A stretch of DNA of 64,000 nucleotides, from contig NC_079492.1 in assembly GCF_020520425.1 (NCBI RefSeq), positions 61,317,042 through 61,381,041 on the forward strand. The letters are read 5' to 3'. The notes beneath the pieces are model-generated. The model ran no database searches. It saw nothing but the letters and a program-made list of their open reading frames with translations, and was not told the DNA's origin. This document shows positions 1 to 12,275 of this stretch, in pieces (the stretch's first letter is position 1; each line of letters begins with the position of its first letter). The stretch comes from Spinacia oleracea (lineage: Eukaryota > Streptophyta > Magnoliopsida > Caryophyllales > Amaranthaceae). Both the position numbers and the translations under genes were made by a program.

Positions 1-1703
1 ACTGAGATGAGGTCAAGTAAGCGAATAAGTTTTTCACGATGTTCCTTTGAAGTGCACATGAGATCCCAGATGGTAATCTCGGCTTTAGTTCTTTTTAGTT
101 GCTTCAAGAGAGGATTTTCGATGACTTCTGCGACGGTGGTGTGCCGCATGTTTTCAGGAGTTTGTCTGACTGGGATGTCGTCCACGGGAGGTGGGCGAAT
201 ATTCTATTGGTATACCCTTCCGGACCGAGTGAGATTGTCAACTTCGGGCTCTTGAGGGATGGTGTCAATGGGAGCATGCCTGGGCCAAGTTTCAGTAAAA
301 ATGTCCTGGACCGATACTTGGGACATGTAGATATCTTCAGCATCATCATCCCACACACCGCACACTTCTCTCTCGATTTGATCCATATGGACCATGGCGA
401 GTGGTGCACCTTGGGGCGTAATATACACCGTAGGGTCAAAGTTCATATTTTCTGGTTGATCGAGAGAGATGTGACAAGAGCCGAGTGGGCTCTTGTTGTT
501 TTTGGGTTTGCCAACGTTAGGGAGAGGTATTATTTCATCCTCTATAATATCCTGGATCGTATTTTTTAGATTCCAGCAGTTTTCAGTGTCATGCCCATTT
601 CCTTGATGGAATTTGCAATAGGTGCCCTCGACCCAATATTTACTTTTGAATGAAGGGTCGGGTGTGGGGCCTATGGGCCTTAGTTTTCCTTGTTTAGTTA
701 GTCTTTGGAAGGCTTGTACTAGAGTCGACCCGAGTGGGGATAACTTTCGGTCTCGGGTCCACCTTCCGGGGCTCCTTCGGGTTGGGGTTTCTTCTACGGC
801 GTGGACCTCTTGGGCTTGAGGCGTGTGGCCCCTGTTGTAGGTATTACTTTTGTATGCAGGCTTGCTTTGTAATGTTTTTGTGAGGTCATCCTCGATCTTT
901 ATTCCTACATCGTAAACCCTCTTGAAGGTATCAAGGCCCAAGTATCTAAGATGTTGTTTATAAGCTGGGTCTAGGTTGTCAATGAATTTTTGGACCAATT
1001 CAGTTTCAGGAGGCCTATTGATTAGTTGGGCCGCTTGGTCCCTCCATCTAGCGAAGTAGGTCGTGAAACCTTTATTTTTCTTTTGGAAGAGGACTTCCAG
1101 CTCGCGCATGGTGACTTGAAAATCCATGTTCGACGAGTATTGCTTGATGAAGACATTGACAAAGTCCTCCCAAGTGGGGAAGAGCTTAGGGTCCTGGTGG
1201 TGGTACCATTTGAGTGGCACAAGTTCCAAGGACAAAGGAAAGGTAGGCAGATACATGGACTTGTCCACACCTTTCAAGTTCATGGCATTCACAAAGCTCA
1301 AGAGATGATCACGGGGATTGTCCGTGGCTTTGAACTTCGGTAAGTCGGCCGGGAAAAGGTTCAGGATCGAGGGAGAAATACTTGCTCCCCATAGTTTGCT
1401 GCAGAACCATTTTTCGATCTTCTTCTCGTTATCGAGGTCATGTTTGGCTTGCGCAGCCGCTAAGGATTCGTTTTCCATTTTCAGTTGATTCATAAGTAAG
1501 GTCATTTGGGCCATTTGGTCCCGCAGCTCTTCCATGTACATGTTTGAGGGTGCGAATCGAGGTTGGGGAATCGGAGATCCTCGAAAGGGGGAGTGACGGA
1601 TGGAGCTTGGAGTTGCTAAACCTTGTGTTGGTGATGTATCTTCGAGACGTACTAACCTTTGATTTTCAGATCGACGCCAAGTGGCAGAACCAGCCCTATG
1701 CAT
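1..1703 (-). pseudogene. Gag-pro polyprotein of Ogre-like unit A (partial, broken)
   Basis: The reading frame starts at 1703 (MHRAGSATWRR) and runs 499 codons to a TAG at 204-206. The sequence is then recognisable in frame to the window start. Residues about 115-250 form a retrotransposon Gag domain (KWYHHQDPKLFPTWEDF, FIDNLDPAYKQHL), followed by a knuckle-like CKFHQGNGHDTENC. The TAG replaces a Gln that follows SGRVYQ in the sister units, so it is a CAG-to-TAG nonsense change. Near 1350 a 26-bp deletion and near 1412 the loss of one T together remove 27 bases, so the frame recovers after about 20 altered residues. The protease half lies left of the window. This is the only unit here without the CGA-to-TGA stop shared by B, C and D. 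Confidence 0.85.
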
Positions 1704-2901
1704 AAGACAAGCTATAGTTTAGGCCCAAAGTTAAGCATTACTTAGTCTAGACTTTTGACTCTTCCTATTGGTTTTCTATTCTCACTCTCGTTGGTAATTT
1801 TTGGCTTTTCTTTTGGTCATTCTTTAGATTTTCGAAACACTTGCCCGCGTGAGAATCAAAGTTATATTAATTGGCATCCTTGGTTTTGGTGCCGAACATT
1901 GTCGTCATAGGAGGCCTAATGACGACGCAAGGAGTTATTTATTTTATAAGTCGTTCTTAGAATTGAGTGCCTTCTCCATACGTCCTCGTAGCAAATTTGT
2001 TACGAATTTTTTATTGCTACGTATATTTTGTGCGCAGGCACCGAGGCTGCGGTGCCTGGCCAAAAGGCCAAGCAGCAACTTCAGCGCCCAGCAGGGGCGT
2101 TGAAATAATTGGCGCCCAACCAGGGGCGCTGAAAATGCGTCCCTGACTGGTACTCGTATTCTGTTCGTCTATTTTTTTTCGTACATACGACTTAATTTTG
2201 CGTGCTTGCCCAATAACATCCTTTGCGTGTTATGCAGCGTCGTGGGCTTATTTTTGTGGCGATCGCCCGGGACTGCGGGACATGTATTTAGGTATAACTC
2301 TTTTGCCAATTGGTGTTTATGAATGTTTGGGCAATTTTTAGGGTCATCGGTTTTCTAGCGTTATTTGTCACACACAATCACAACACAATCACGTAATTCG
2401 CTACACATAACTAACATTACAACATGAAGCAAAAATAACATGTCGCGTAGTTTATGATAGGCTTCTATGGGTAATATTTGCGCCGGCTTGGTACCGCTTC
2501 TATCGTAGATCCAACACATGCCCCTGTCGAGGTAGTGCATTCAACAGACAAATTTCGTCCCAAGAGGCCAATCATGATGTAAGCCAAGGGGGCATGCACC
2601 AATGAGAGGGACCTTAGTGGGCGAGCGATTGGGTTTGGGACGGGTGTACTACTAGCGAAAAGTGCCGAGTGGACAACATTCGAAGCGTATGCTCCCCCTG
2701 GTTGGCGATGGGTATCCTTAGTCCCAACTCCCGAGATGAAACATGCCAAGGGAGCCGAGATTTGTTATGCGGTTCTGTCCGTTCACATTAATATGCTGAT
2801 TTTTAGGTCGTCCCAACTTGATAAGGAAATAAACGCGGAGTAGCATCGTTTCACCCTTCGGCTATTTTGATTACCTAGGAGCACGAGTATTTCATTAACG
2901 T
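1704..2901 (-). other. Untranslated leader of unit A with stem-loop cluster
   Basis: About 1.2 kb between the primer site and the gag start, with no supported gene. At 2037-2130 there are four consecutive inverted repeats: GGCAC/GTGCC (2037-2056), TGGCC-AAAA-GGCCA (2057-2070), TTCAGCGCCC/GGGCGTTGAA (2080-2104) and GCGCCC/GGGCGC (2112-2129). The same block recurs in units B (about 7310-7404) and C (about 12610-12705). This is the usual place for packaging or dimerisation signals in retroelement RNA, but that role is inference. Confidence 0.6.
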
Positions 2902-2919
2902 TCCCCAGCGGAGTCGCCA
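2902..2919 (-). other. Primer binding site, unit A
   Basis: On the minus strand TGGCGACTCCGCTGGGGA begins one base after the LTR end. It starts with TGG, as expected for pairing with the CCA end of a tRNA. Ogre elements are reported to use tRNA-Arg, and this sequence looks like that class, but I could not align it to a tRNA. Equivalent sites lie next to LTR2 (about 8205-8222) and LTR3 (about 13488-13505, slightly diverged). Confidence 0.7.
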
Positions 2920-2920
2920 C

Positions 2921-4369
2921 TGTGAGGGGGTCGAAAAAGCACGAGGCTAATGCATGACCTCATCCCTCGTGGGTGTGACATCGTCAGATCAAGTGTTGTT
3001 AGATTTCCTGTGAGTTTACACCGAATCGACTAGTAATATAGGAGTCGCTAATCAGTTTTTAACGACAATGAGAAAAACTGACAAAACCCGGTTATCATGA
3101 CATAAAGGGAGTGCAATTATGTTCGACCACGACGGCCATAGGTTCCCTTGTGATCCCTGGTTTGGGGATCGCTCAACGTACACCCGCAGGGCAGAGATTG
3201 AGAGTTCGGGGGACTGTAACTACCGAGAGGAGTGCTCATCGATAACTCCAGAGGCAGGTTATCCTTACTAGCTCAGCATAAATAATTGAAGGGACATGCG
3301 TTTAAACTATTAAACTATTCTGAATTGATTTTAGCAATATGCAACACATAATACTAAATCGATCGTGATTATCTTATTTAGATTGATTTAAGGTACTTAG
3401 CATGATAATTCAATTGTCCAAGGTATTATCTTATTAAGCGTGATAGATCAATCAAGTTAATAGTTTGACAATTTTATAAAAGGGTGATGAAAGCGATTAA
3501 ATCATATGAGGGACACATTACAAAGCACCCTTGAGAGGTGCGTTACGGTTCTCAGAAAACTAACCACTTGGCTTTGCTATTTCTCCTTTTATTTAACGAA
3601 TCTCGGGTTTCTAAGCAGTGTTCCAGTATTTAGGCTTAATTCATCAGCTTCAAGGGGCAGGATGTGTTCTGTTCGAATTTTGGGTCGATTGCGACAGAAC
3701 GCCATATCAATTTCGCAGCGTGAGGCTAGGCTTAAGGCTAGAGTCAATACTCAGGTTATGGAATTGTGTGTTGTGTTCACGTCGGTTTTGAGGCTGTATT
3801 TATAGGAAAAGAGTTTGTGGAAAGATAGATTTTTAGAATACGAATCCAAACAGAATTCGGAGACGACACGGCCCCAAGTATTTTCAACGCCCATACCCAG
3901 GCGTTGAAAATAGGATCTGAGCCGAGCCTTTTTGTGAGATTTGGACTCTTAAACACGGAGCTTTTGAGACTTATCCGAGTTTCTTAGTGCGTATTAACTT
4001 ATGACGGAATGCGTCTGGGCCCGTTACGAACTCTAGGTTCGTTAGGAATTTAATTAATACGTAACTCTTATTTCCGAATTATAGCAGGAATAGAATTCCT
4101 TTTGCCAATTCTATCTCTTTTAGGACTTATGTTGGAGTGCAACACCTAATTCTGACAGATTTCTATCTTTTATGACTTTGCCACTTTTAAAAACTACTTC
4201 TTACGGCAGTTACTATTCTTAGCAGGTTTCTATAAATAGCAGTTTTGGCTGAAATGAAAGGGTGATTTGAGATTCGTTATTTTATAGGAGATGCGTTGCC
4301 AAGTGGTGATTTATGTTCTCATCATCGAACCTTCCCTTTCGGGAATGGGGACAAAAGTAGGTGTCTACA
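2921..4369 (-). repeat. LTR1 of the Ogre-like array
   Basis: 1449 bp, bounded by TG and CA, shared as the 5' LTR of unit A and the 3' LTR of unit B. A minus-strand TATA motif (TATAAATA at 3797-3804) fits the element promoter, giving a U3 of roughly 565 bp. A second TATA-like TATAAATAG lies on the plus strand at 4231. An inverted repeat (TTTTCAACGCC and GGCGTTGAAAA) sits at about 3881-3911, and TTCCC/GGGAA close to the outer end at about 4333-4346. The long plus-strand reading frames inside it are not supported as genes. Confidence 0.9.
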
Positions 4370-6974
4370 GGTGTTCTTCTCCTTCCCGGACAAACATACC
4401 GTTAAGGGTTCTTTGATATGGGGAAAGGAGGGTGGCTCGTTTTGTCTTGGCTGGCTTAAGGCATAGCCTAGACAAGTGATCAGCAATATCTTCCTCCGTT
4501 GGTTCATAGCCTAGGCCAAAGGGAGTAGATTTGTTGGGTGGGGGATGGAACATGTAGTTCTTCTTCCTTATGCCCAAGGGAGTTCCCGGGAAATAGCCCT
4601 GAGCTAGCAATATTTAAGGGATGACCCGGGATGCACGCGGATCTAGAAATGCTAAATTATAGTCCTCAATGAATTGGATGGCTTCATCCACTTGAAAACC
4701 GTAAAGGTCTTCCGCAGTGTCGGTCGTTCCAACCATAGTACAGCTGACTTCGAGAGGAGGGGCGCGTATTTCCAGAATTACCCCGTTATGGTTAAGTTTA
4801 ACCATTTGATGCAGGGTAGAAGCCACACCTCCTAAGTCATGGAGCCAAGGGCGTCCTAAGAGGAGGTTGAAAGTGGGCTTGATGTCGATTATTTGAAACT
4901 CCGTGGTACGTTCCACGGGCCCGGTTTGTATTGTGAGGTTGATTTTTCCCAACACAGGCCTTCGAGACTTATCATAAGCTCGTACTCCTTGCGTGGAGGT
5001 TTGGAAGTCATCGCTTCCTAGCCCCAAGCAATGGGCGGTTCGCAATGGGCAAACGTTTACCGCTGAATCGTTATCTACGAGTGCTAGGGGGATGTTTTGT
5101 CCTTTGCATCCAACCACTAGATAGAGGGCCTTGTTGGGGGCGCCTCCTTCTTTAGGTAAGTCTTTGTCAGTAAAAACTATTGCTTTTTCCTCAACATCTC
5201 TTGTGACGTGGTTAACCAACGAGTCAGGTGTGATGTCCTTAGGGACTGAGATGAGGTCAAGTGAGCGAATGAGTTTTTCACGATGTTCCTTTGAAGTGCA
5301 CATGAGATCCCAGATGGTAATCTCGGCTTTAGTTCTTTTTAGTTGCTTCAAGAGAGGATTTTCGATCACTTCTGCGATGGTGGTGTGTCGCACGTTTTCA
5401 GGAATCTGTCTGACTGGGATGTCGTCCATAGGGGGTGGGTGAATATCCTGTTGGTACACCCTTCCGGATCGAGTGAGATTGTCAACTTCGGACTCTTGAG
5501 GGGTGGTGTCAATGGGAGCATACGCGGGCCAAGTTTCAGTAAAGTGGTCTTGGCCCGACACTTGAGACAGGTAGACATCTTCAGCATCATCATCCCACAC
5601 GCCGCACACTTCTCTCTTGATTTGGTCCATAGGGACCACGGTGAGTGGTGCACCTTGAGGCGTGATATACACCGTAGGGTCAAAGTCCTTATTTTCTGGT
5701 TGGTCGAGAGAGATGTGACAAGAACCGAGTGGGCTCTTGTTGTTGTTGGGTTTGCCAACATTAGGGAGAGGTATTATTTCATCCTCTATCATATCCTGGA
5801 TTGTGTTTTTTAGATTACAGCAGTTTTCAGTGTCATGCCCATTTCCTTGATGGAATTTGCAATAGGTGCCCTCGACCCAATATTTACTTTTGAATGAAGG
5901 GTCAGGTGTGGGGCCTATGGGCCTTAGCTTTCCTTGATTGGTTAGTCTTAGGAAGGCTTGTACCAGAGTCGACCCGAGTGGGGCAAACTTTCAATCTCAG
6001 GTCCACCTTCCAGGGCTCCTTCGGGTTGGGGTTTCCTCTAAGGCGTGGACCTCTTGGGCTTGAGGCGTGTGGCCCCTGTTGTAGGTGTTACTTTTGTATG
6101 TAGGCTTGCTTTGTAATGTTTTTGTGAGGTCATCCTCGATCTTTATTCCTACATCGTAAACGCTCTTGAAGGTATCAAGGCCCAAGTATCTAAGATGTTT
6201 TTTATAAGCTGGGTCTAGGTTTTCAATGAATTTTTGGACCAATTCAGTTTCAGGAGGCCTATTGATTAGTTGGGCCGCTTGGTCCCTCCATCTAGCGAAG
6301 TAGGTCGTGAAACCTTCATTTTTCTTTTGGAAGAGGACTTCCAGCTCGCGCATGGTGACTTGAAAATCCATGTTCGACGAGTATTGCTTGATGAAGACAT
6401 TGACGAAGTCCTCCCAAGTGGGGAAGAGCTTAGGGTCCTGGTGGTAGTACCATTTGAGTGGCACAAGTTCCAAGGACAAAGGAAAGGCAGGCAGATACAT
6501 GGACTTGTCCACACCTTTCAAGTTCATGGCATTCACAAAGCTCAAGAGAAGATCACGGGGATTGTCCGTGGCTTTGAACTTCGGTAAGTCGGATGAACTA
6601 AACTTTTCCGGTAGTTTGCCGGGAAAAGGTTCAGGATCGAGGGAGAAGTACTTGCTCCCCATAGTTTGCTGCAGAACCATTTTTTCGATCTTCTTCTCGT
6701 TATCGAGGTCATGTTTGGCTTGCGCAGCCGCTAAGGATTCGTTTTCCATCTTCAGTTGATTCATAAGTAAGGTCATTTGGGCCATTTGGTCCCGCAGCTC
6801 TTCCATGTACATGTTTGAGGGTGCGAATCGAGGTTGGGGAATCGGAGATCCTCGAAAGGGGGAGTGACGGATGGAGCTTGGAGTTGCTAAACCTTGTGTT
6901 GGTGATGTATCTTCGAGACGTACTAACCTTTGATTTTCAGATCGACGCCAAGTGGCAGAACTAGCCCTATGCAT
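4365..6974 (-). pseudogene. Gag-pro polyprotein of Ogre-like unit B (broken)
   Basis: Starts at 6974 (MHRASSATWRR). Order: Gag domain (codons about 115-260), knuckle-like motif, linker, then a retropepsin-like region with NIPLALVDNDSAVNVCPL and LLLGRPWLHDLG. The active-site triplet reads D-N-D where unit C has D-N-G, so protease activity is doubtful. Stops interrupt the frame: two close TGA codons (5997-5999 and 5991-5993) after the Gag domain, and TAA at 4614-4616, where the sister unit has AAA. The C-terminal part (GYEPTEEDIADHLSRL, then RTLNGMFVREGEEHL) resembles the stretch just before reverse transcriptase in Ogre/Tat polyproteins. The final TAG (4365-4367) lies inside LTR1. Confidence 0.85.
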
Positions 6975-8223
6975 AAGACAAGCTAAAGTTTAGGCCCAAA
7001 GTTAAGCATTACTTAGTCTAGACTTTTGACTCTTCCTATTGGTTTTCTATTCTCACTCTCGTTGGTAATTTTTGGCTTTTCTTTTGGTCATTCTTTAGAT
7101 TTTCGAAACACTTGCTCGCGTGACAATCAAAGTTATATTAATTGGCATCCTTGGTTTTGGTGCCGAACATTGTCGTCATAGGAGGCCTAATGACGACGCA
7201 AGGAGTTATTTATTTTATAAGTCGTTCTTAGAATTGAGTGCCTTTTCCATACGTCCTCGTAGCAAATTTGTTACGAATTTTTTATTGCTACGTATATTTT
7301 GTGCGTGGGCACCGAGGCTGCGGTGCCTGGCCAAAAGGCCAAGCAGCAACTTCAGCGCCCAGCAGGGGCGTTGAAATAATTGGCGCCCAGCCAGGGGCGC
7401 TGAAAATTCGTCCCTGACTGGTACTCGTATTATGTTCGTCTATTATTTTTTCCCGTACATACGACTTAATTTTGCGTGCTTGCCCAATAACATCCTTTGC
7501 GTGTTATGCAGCGTCGTGGGATCCGTTACAGGCCGTCCTGGGCGTCGCTTATTTTTGTGGCGATCGCCCGGGACTGCGGGACATGTATTTAGGTATAACT
7601 CTTTGGCCAATTGGTGTTTATGAATGTTTGGGAAAATTTTAGGGTCGTCGGTTTTCTAGCGTTATTTGTCACACACAATCACAACACAATCACGTAATTC
7701 GCTACACATAACTAACATTACAACATGAAGCAAAAATAACATGTCACATAGTTTATGATAGGCTTCTATGGGTAATATTTGCTCCGGCTTGGTACCGCTT
7801 CTATCGTAGATCCAACACATGCCCCTGTCGAGGTAGTGCATTCAACAGACGAATTTCGTCCCAAGAGGCCAATCACGATGTAAGCCAAAGGGGCATGCAC
7901 CAATGAGAGGGACCTTAGTGGGTGAGCGATTGGGTTTGGGACGGGTGTACTACTAGCGAAAAGTGCCGAGTGGACAACATTCGAAGAGTATGCACCCCCT
8001 AGTTGGCGATGGGTATCCTTAGTCCCAACTCACGAGATGAAACATGCCAAGGGAGCCGAGAGATTTGTTATGCGGTTCTGTCCGTTCACATTAATATGCT
8101 GATTTTCAGGTCGTCCCAACTTGATAAGGAAATAAACGCGGAGTAGGATCGTTTCACCCTTCGGCTATTTTGATTACCTAGGAACACGAGTATTTCATTA
8201 ACGTTCCCCAGCGGAGTCGCCAC
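6975..8223 (-). other. Untranslated leader of unit B with primer site
   Basis: 1.25 kb between the gag start and LTR2, closely similar to the leader of unit A, including the stem-loop block at about 7310-7404. It keeps a stretch near 7519-7546 that is deleted from unit A. The primer site TGGCGACTCC ends next to the LTR at 8222. No gene is supported. Confidence 0.6.
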
Positions 8224-9672
8224 TGTGAGGGGGTCGAAAAAGCACGAGGCTAATGCATGACCTCGTCCCTCATGGGCGTGACATCGTCAGATCAAGTGTT
8301 GTTAGATTTCCTGTGAGTTTACACCCAATCGACTAATAATATAGGAGTCGCCATTCAGTTTTTAACGACAATGAGAAAAACTGACAAAACCCGGTTATCG
8401 TGACATAAAGGGAGTGCAATTATGTTCGACCACGACGGCCATAGGTTCCCTTGTGATCCCTGGTTTGGGGATCGCTCAACGTACACCCGCAAGGCAGAGA
8501 TTGAGAGTTCGGGGGACTGTAACTACCGAGAGGAGTGCTCATCGATAACTCCAGAGGCAGGTTATCCTTACTAGCTCAGCATAAATAATTGAAGGGACAT
8601 GCGTTTAAACTATTAAACTATTCTGAATTGATTTTAGCAATATGCAACACATAATACTAAATCGATCGTGATTATCTTATTTAGATTGATTTAAGGTACT
8701 TAGCATGATAATTCAATTGTCCAAGGTATTATCTTATTAGGCGTGATAGATCAATCAAGTTAATAGTTTGACAATTTTATAAAAGGGTGATGAAAGCGAT
8801 TAAATCATATGACGGACACATTACAACGCACTCTTGAGAGGTGCGTTACGGTTCTTAGATAACTAACCACTTGGCTTTTCTATTTCTCCTTTTATTTAAC
8901 GAATCTCGGGTTTCTAAGCAGTGTTCCAGTATTTAGGCTTAATTCATCAGCTTCAAGGGGCAGGATGCGTTCTGTTCGAATTTTGGGTCGATTGCGACAG
9001 AACGCCAGATCAATTTCGCAGCGTGAGGCTAGGCTTAAGGCTAGAGTCAATACTCAGGTTATGGAATTGTGTGTTGTGTTCACGTCGGTTTTAAGGCTGT
9101 ATTTATAGGAAAAGAGTTTGTGGAAAGATAGATTTTTAGAATACGAATCCAAAAAGAATTCGGAGACGACACGGCCCCAGGTATTTTTAGCGCCCAGACC
9201 CAGGCGTTGAAAATAGGATCTGAGCCGAGCCTTTTTGTCAGATTTGGACTCTTAAACACGGAGCTTTTGAGACTTATCCGAGTTTCTTAGTGCGTATTAA
9301 CTTATGACGGAATGCGTCTGGGCCCTTTACGAACTCTAGGTTCGTTAGGAATTTAATTAATACGTAACTCTTATTTTCGAATTATAGCAGGAATAGAATT
9401 CCTTTTGCCAATTCTATCTCTTTTAGGACTTATGTTGGAGTGCAACACCTAATTCTGACAGATTTCTATCTTTTATGACTTTGCCACTTTTAACAACTAC
9501 TTCTTACGACAGTTACTATTCTTAGCAGGTTTCTATAAATAGCAGTTTTGGCTGAAATGAAAGGGTGATTTGAGATTCGTTATTTTATAGGAGATGCGTT
9601 TCCAAGTGGAGATTTATGTTCTCATCATCGAACCTTCCCTTTCGGGAATGGGGACAAAAGTAGGTGTCTACA
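8224..9672 (-). repeat. LTR2 of the Ogre-like array
   Basis: 1449 bp, TG to CA, shared between unit B (5' LTR) and unit C (3' LTR). Minus-strand TATA motif at 9110-9117 and plus-strand TATA-like motif at 9534. Its variants (for example TTCTTAGATAAC, and a GGTATTTTTAGCGCCC tract) are the ones found in the truncated LTR at 54997-55838, which ties LTR2 and unit C to the distant unit D. Confidence 0.9.
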
Positions 9673-12275
9673 GATGTTCTTCTCCTTCCAGGACAAACAT
9701 ACCGTTAAGGGTTCTTTGATATGGGGAAAGGAGGGTGGCTCGTTTTGTCTTGGCTGGCTTAAGGCGTAGCCTAGACAAGTGATCAGCAATATCTTCCTCC
9801 GTTGGTTCATAGCCTAGGCCAAAGGGAGTAGATTTGTTGGGTGGGGGATGGAACATGTAGTTCTTCTTCCTTATGCCCAATGGAGTTCCCGGGAAATAGC
9901 CCTGAGCTAGCAATATTTTAGGGATGACCCGGGATGCACGCGGATCTAGAAATGCTAAATTATAGTCCTCAATGGATTGGATGGCTTCATCCACTTGAAA
10001 ACCGTAAAGGTCTTCCCCAGTGTCGGTCGTTCCAACCATAGTACAGCTGACGTCGAGAGGAGGGCGCGTATTTCCAGAATTACACCGTTATGGTTAAGTT
10101 TAACCATTTGATGCAGGGTAGAAGCCACACCTCCTAAGTCATGGAGCCAAGGGCGTCCTAAGAGGAGGTTGAAAGTGGGCTTGATGTCGATTATTTGAAA
10201 CTCCGTGGTACGTTCCACGGGCCCGGTTTGTATTGTGAGGTTGATTTTTCCCAACACAGGCCTTCGAGACTTATCATAAGCTCGTACTCCTTGCGTGGAG
10301 GTTTGGAAGTCATCGCTTCCTAGCCCCAAGCAATGGGCGGTTCACAATGGGCAAACGTTTACCGCTGAACCGTTATCTACGAGTGCTAGGGGGATGTTTT
10401 GTCCTTTGCATCCAACCACTAGATAGAGGGCCTTGTTGTGGGCGCCTCCTTCTTTAGGTAAGTCTTTGTCAGTAAAAACTATTGCTTTTTCCTCAACATC
10501 TCTTGTGACGTGGTTAACCAACGAGTCAGGTGTGATGTCCGTAGGGACTGAGATGAGGTCAAGTGAGCGAATGAGTTTTTCACGATGTTCCTTTGAAGTG
10601 CACATGAGATCCCAGATGGTAATCTCGGCTTTAGTTCTTTTTAGTTGCTTCAAGAGAGGATTTTTGATGACTTCTGCGACGGTGGTGTGCCGCACGTTTT
10701 CAGGAATCTGTCTGACTGGGATGTCGTCCATAGCGGGTGGGTGAATATCCTGTTGGTACACCCTTCCGGACCGAGTGAGATTGTCAACTTCGGACTCTTG
10801 AGGGGTGGTGTCAATGGGAGCATGCGCGGGCCAAGTTTCAGTAAAGTGGTCTTGGCCCGACACTTGAGACAGGTAGACATCTTCAGCATCATCATCCCAC
10901 ACGCCGCACACTTCTCTCTCGATTTGGTCCATAGGGACCACGGTGAGTGGTGCACCTTGAGGCGTGATATACACCGTAGGGTCAAAGTCCTTATTTTCTG
11001 GTTGGTCGAGAGAGATGTGACAAGAACCGAGTGGGCTCTTCTTGTTGTTGGGTTTGCCAACATTAGGGAGAGGTATTATTTCATCCTCTATCATACCCTG
11101 GATTGTGTTTTTTAGATTACAGCAGTTTTCAGTGTCATGCCCATTTCCTTGATGGAATTTGCAATAGGTGCCCTCGACCCAATATTTACTTTTGAATGAA
11201 GGGTCAGGTGTGGGGCCTATGGGCCTTAGCTTTCCTTGATTGGTTAGTCTTTGGAAGTCTTGTACCAGAGTCGACCCGAGTGGGGCAAACTTTCAATCTC
11301 GGGTCCACCTTCCAGGGCTCCTTCGGGTTGGGGTTTCCTCTAAGGCGTGGACCTCTTGGGCTTGAGGCGTGTGGCCCCTGTTGTAGGTGTTACTTTTGTA
11401 TGTAGGCTTGCTTTGTACGGTTTTTGCAAGGTCATCCTCGATTTTTATTCCTACATCATAAACCCTTTTGAAGGTATCAAGGCCCAAGTACCTAAGGTGT
11501 TGTTTATAAGCTGGGTCTAGGTTGTCAATGAATTTTTGGACCAATTCTGTGTAAGGAGGCCTATTGATTAGTTAGGCCGCTTGGTCTCTCCATCTAGCAA
11601 AATAGGTCGTGAAACCTTCAATTTTCTTTTGGAAGAGTACCCCAGCTCGCGCATGGTGACTTGAAAATCCATGTTCGACGAGTATTGCTTGACGAAGACA
11701 TTGACAAAGTCCTCCCAAGTGGGGAAGAGCTTAGGGTCCTGGTGGTAGTACCATTTGAGTGGCACAGGTGCCAAGGATAAAGGAAAAGCGGGCAAATACA
11801 TGGATTTGTCCACACCTTTCAAGTTCATGGCATTCACGAAGCTCAAGAGATGATTACGGGGATTGTCTGTGGCTTTGAACTTTGGTAAGTCAGATGAACT
11901 GAACATTTCCGGTAGATTGTCGGGAAAAGGTTTTGGATCGAGGGAGAAATACTTGCTCTCCATGGTTTGCTGCAGTACCATTTTTTCGATCTTCTTCTCG
12001 TTATCGAGGTCATTTTTGGCTTGCGCAGCTGCTAAGAATTCGTTTTCCATTTTCAATTGGTTCATAAGTTGGGTCATTTGGACCATTTGGTCTCGTAATT
12101 ATTCCATGGACGTGTTTGAGGGTGCGAATCGAGGTTAGAGAAGCGGAGATCCTTGAAAGGGGGAATGGCGGTTGGAGCTTGGAGTTACTAGACCTTGTGT
12201 TGGTGATGTAGCTTCGAGACGCACTAACCTTTGATTTTTAGATCGACACCAAGTGGCAGAACCAGCCCTATGCAT
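9668..12275 (-). pseudogene. Gag-pro polyprotein of Ogre-like unit C (heavily broken)
   Basis: The expected start is at 12275. Lesions seen against units A and B: a nonsense codon just after SNTSME (about 12099), a frameshift at RELEVLF near 11640, a private TAG near 11566 (Gln before LINRP), the shared TGA at 11293-11295, a TGA at about 10342 (Arg to stop after NVCPL) and a one-base loss near 10063 in the GAGGAGGG run after EIRA. The protease site reads DNGSAVN, the better-preserved form. The C-terminus reads through LNGMFVLEGEEHL and stops at a TAG inside LTR2. Unit D (55834-58182) shares the gag frameshift, the TGA after NVCPL and the EIRA frameshift. Confidence 0.85.

Noticed and set aside
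99..569. Plus-strand frame of 156 codons, recurring at 5343, 10645 and 56811
   Set aside because: It lies antisense to gag-pro, and its recurrence follows from the repeated element. Protein similarity supports the minus strand.
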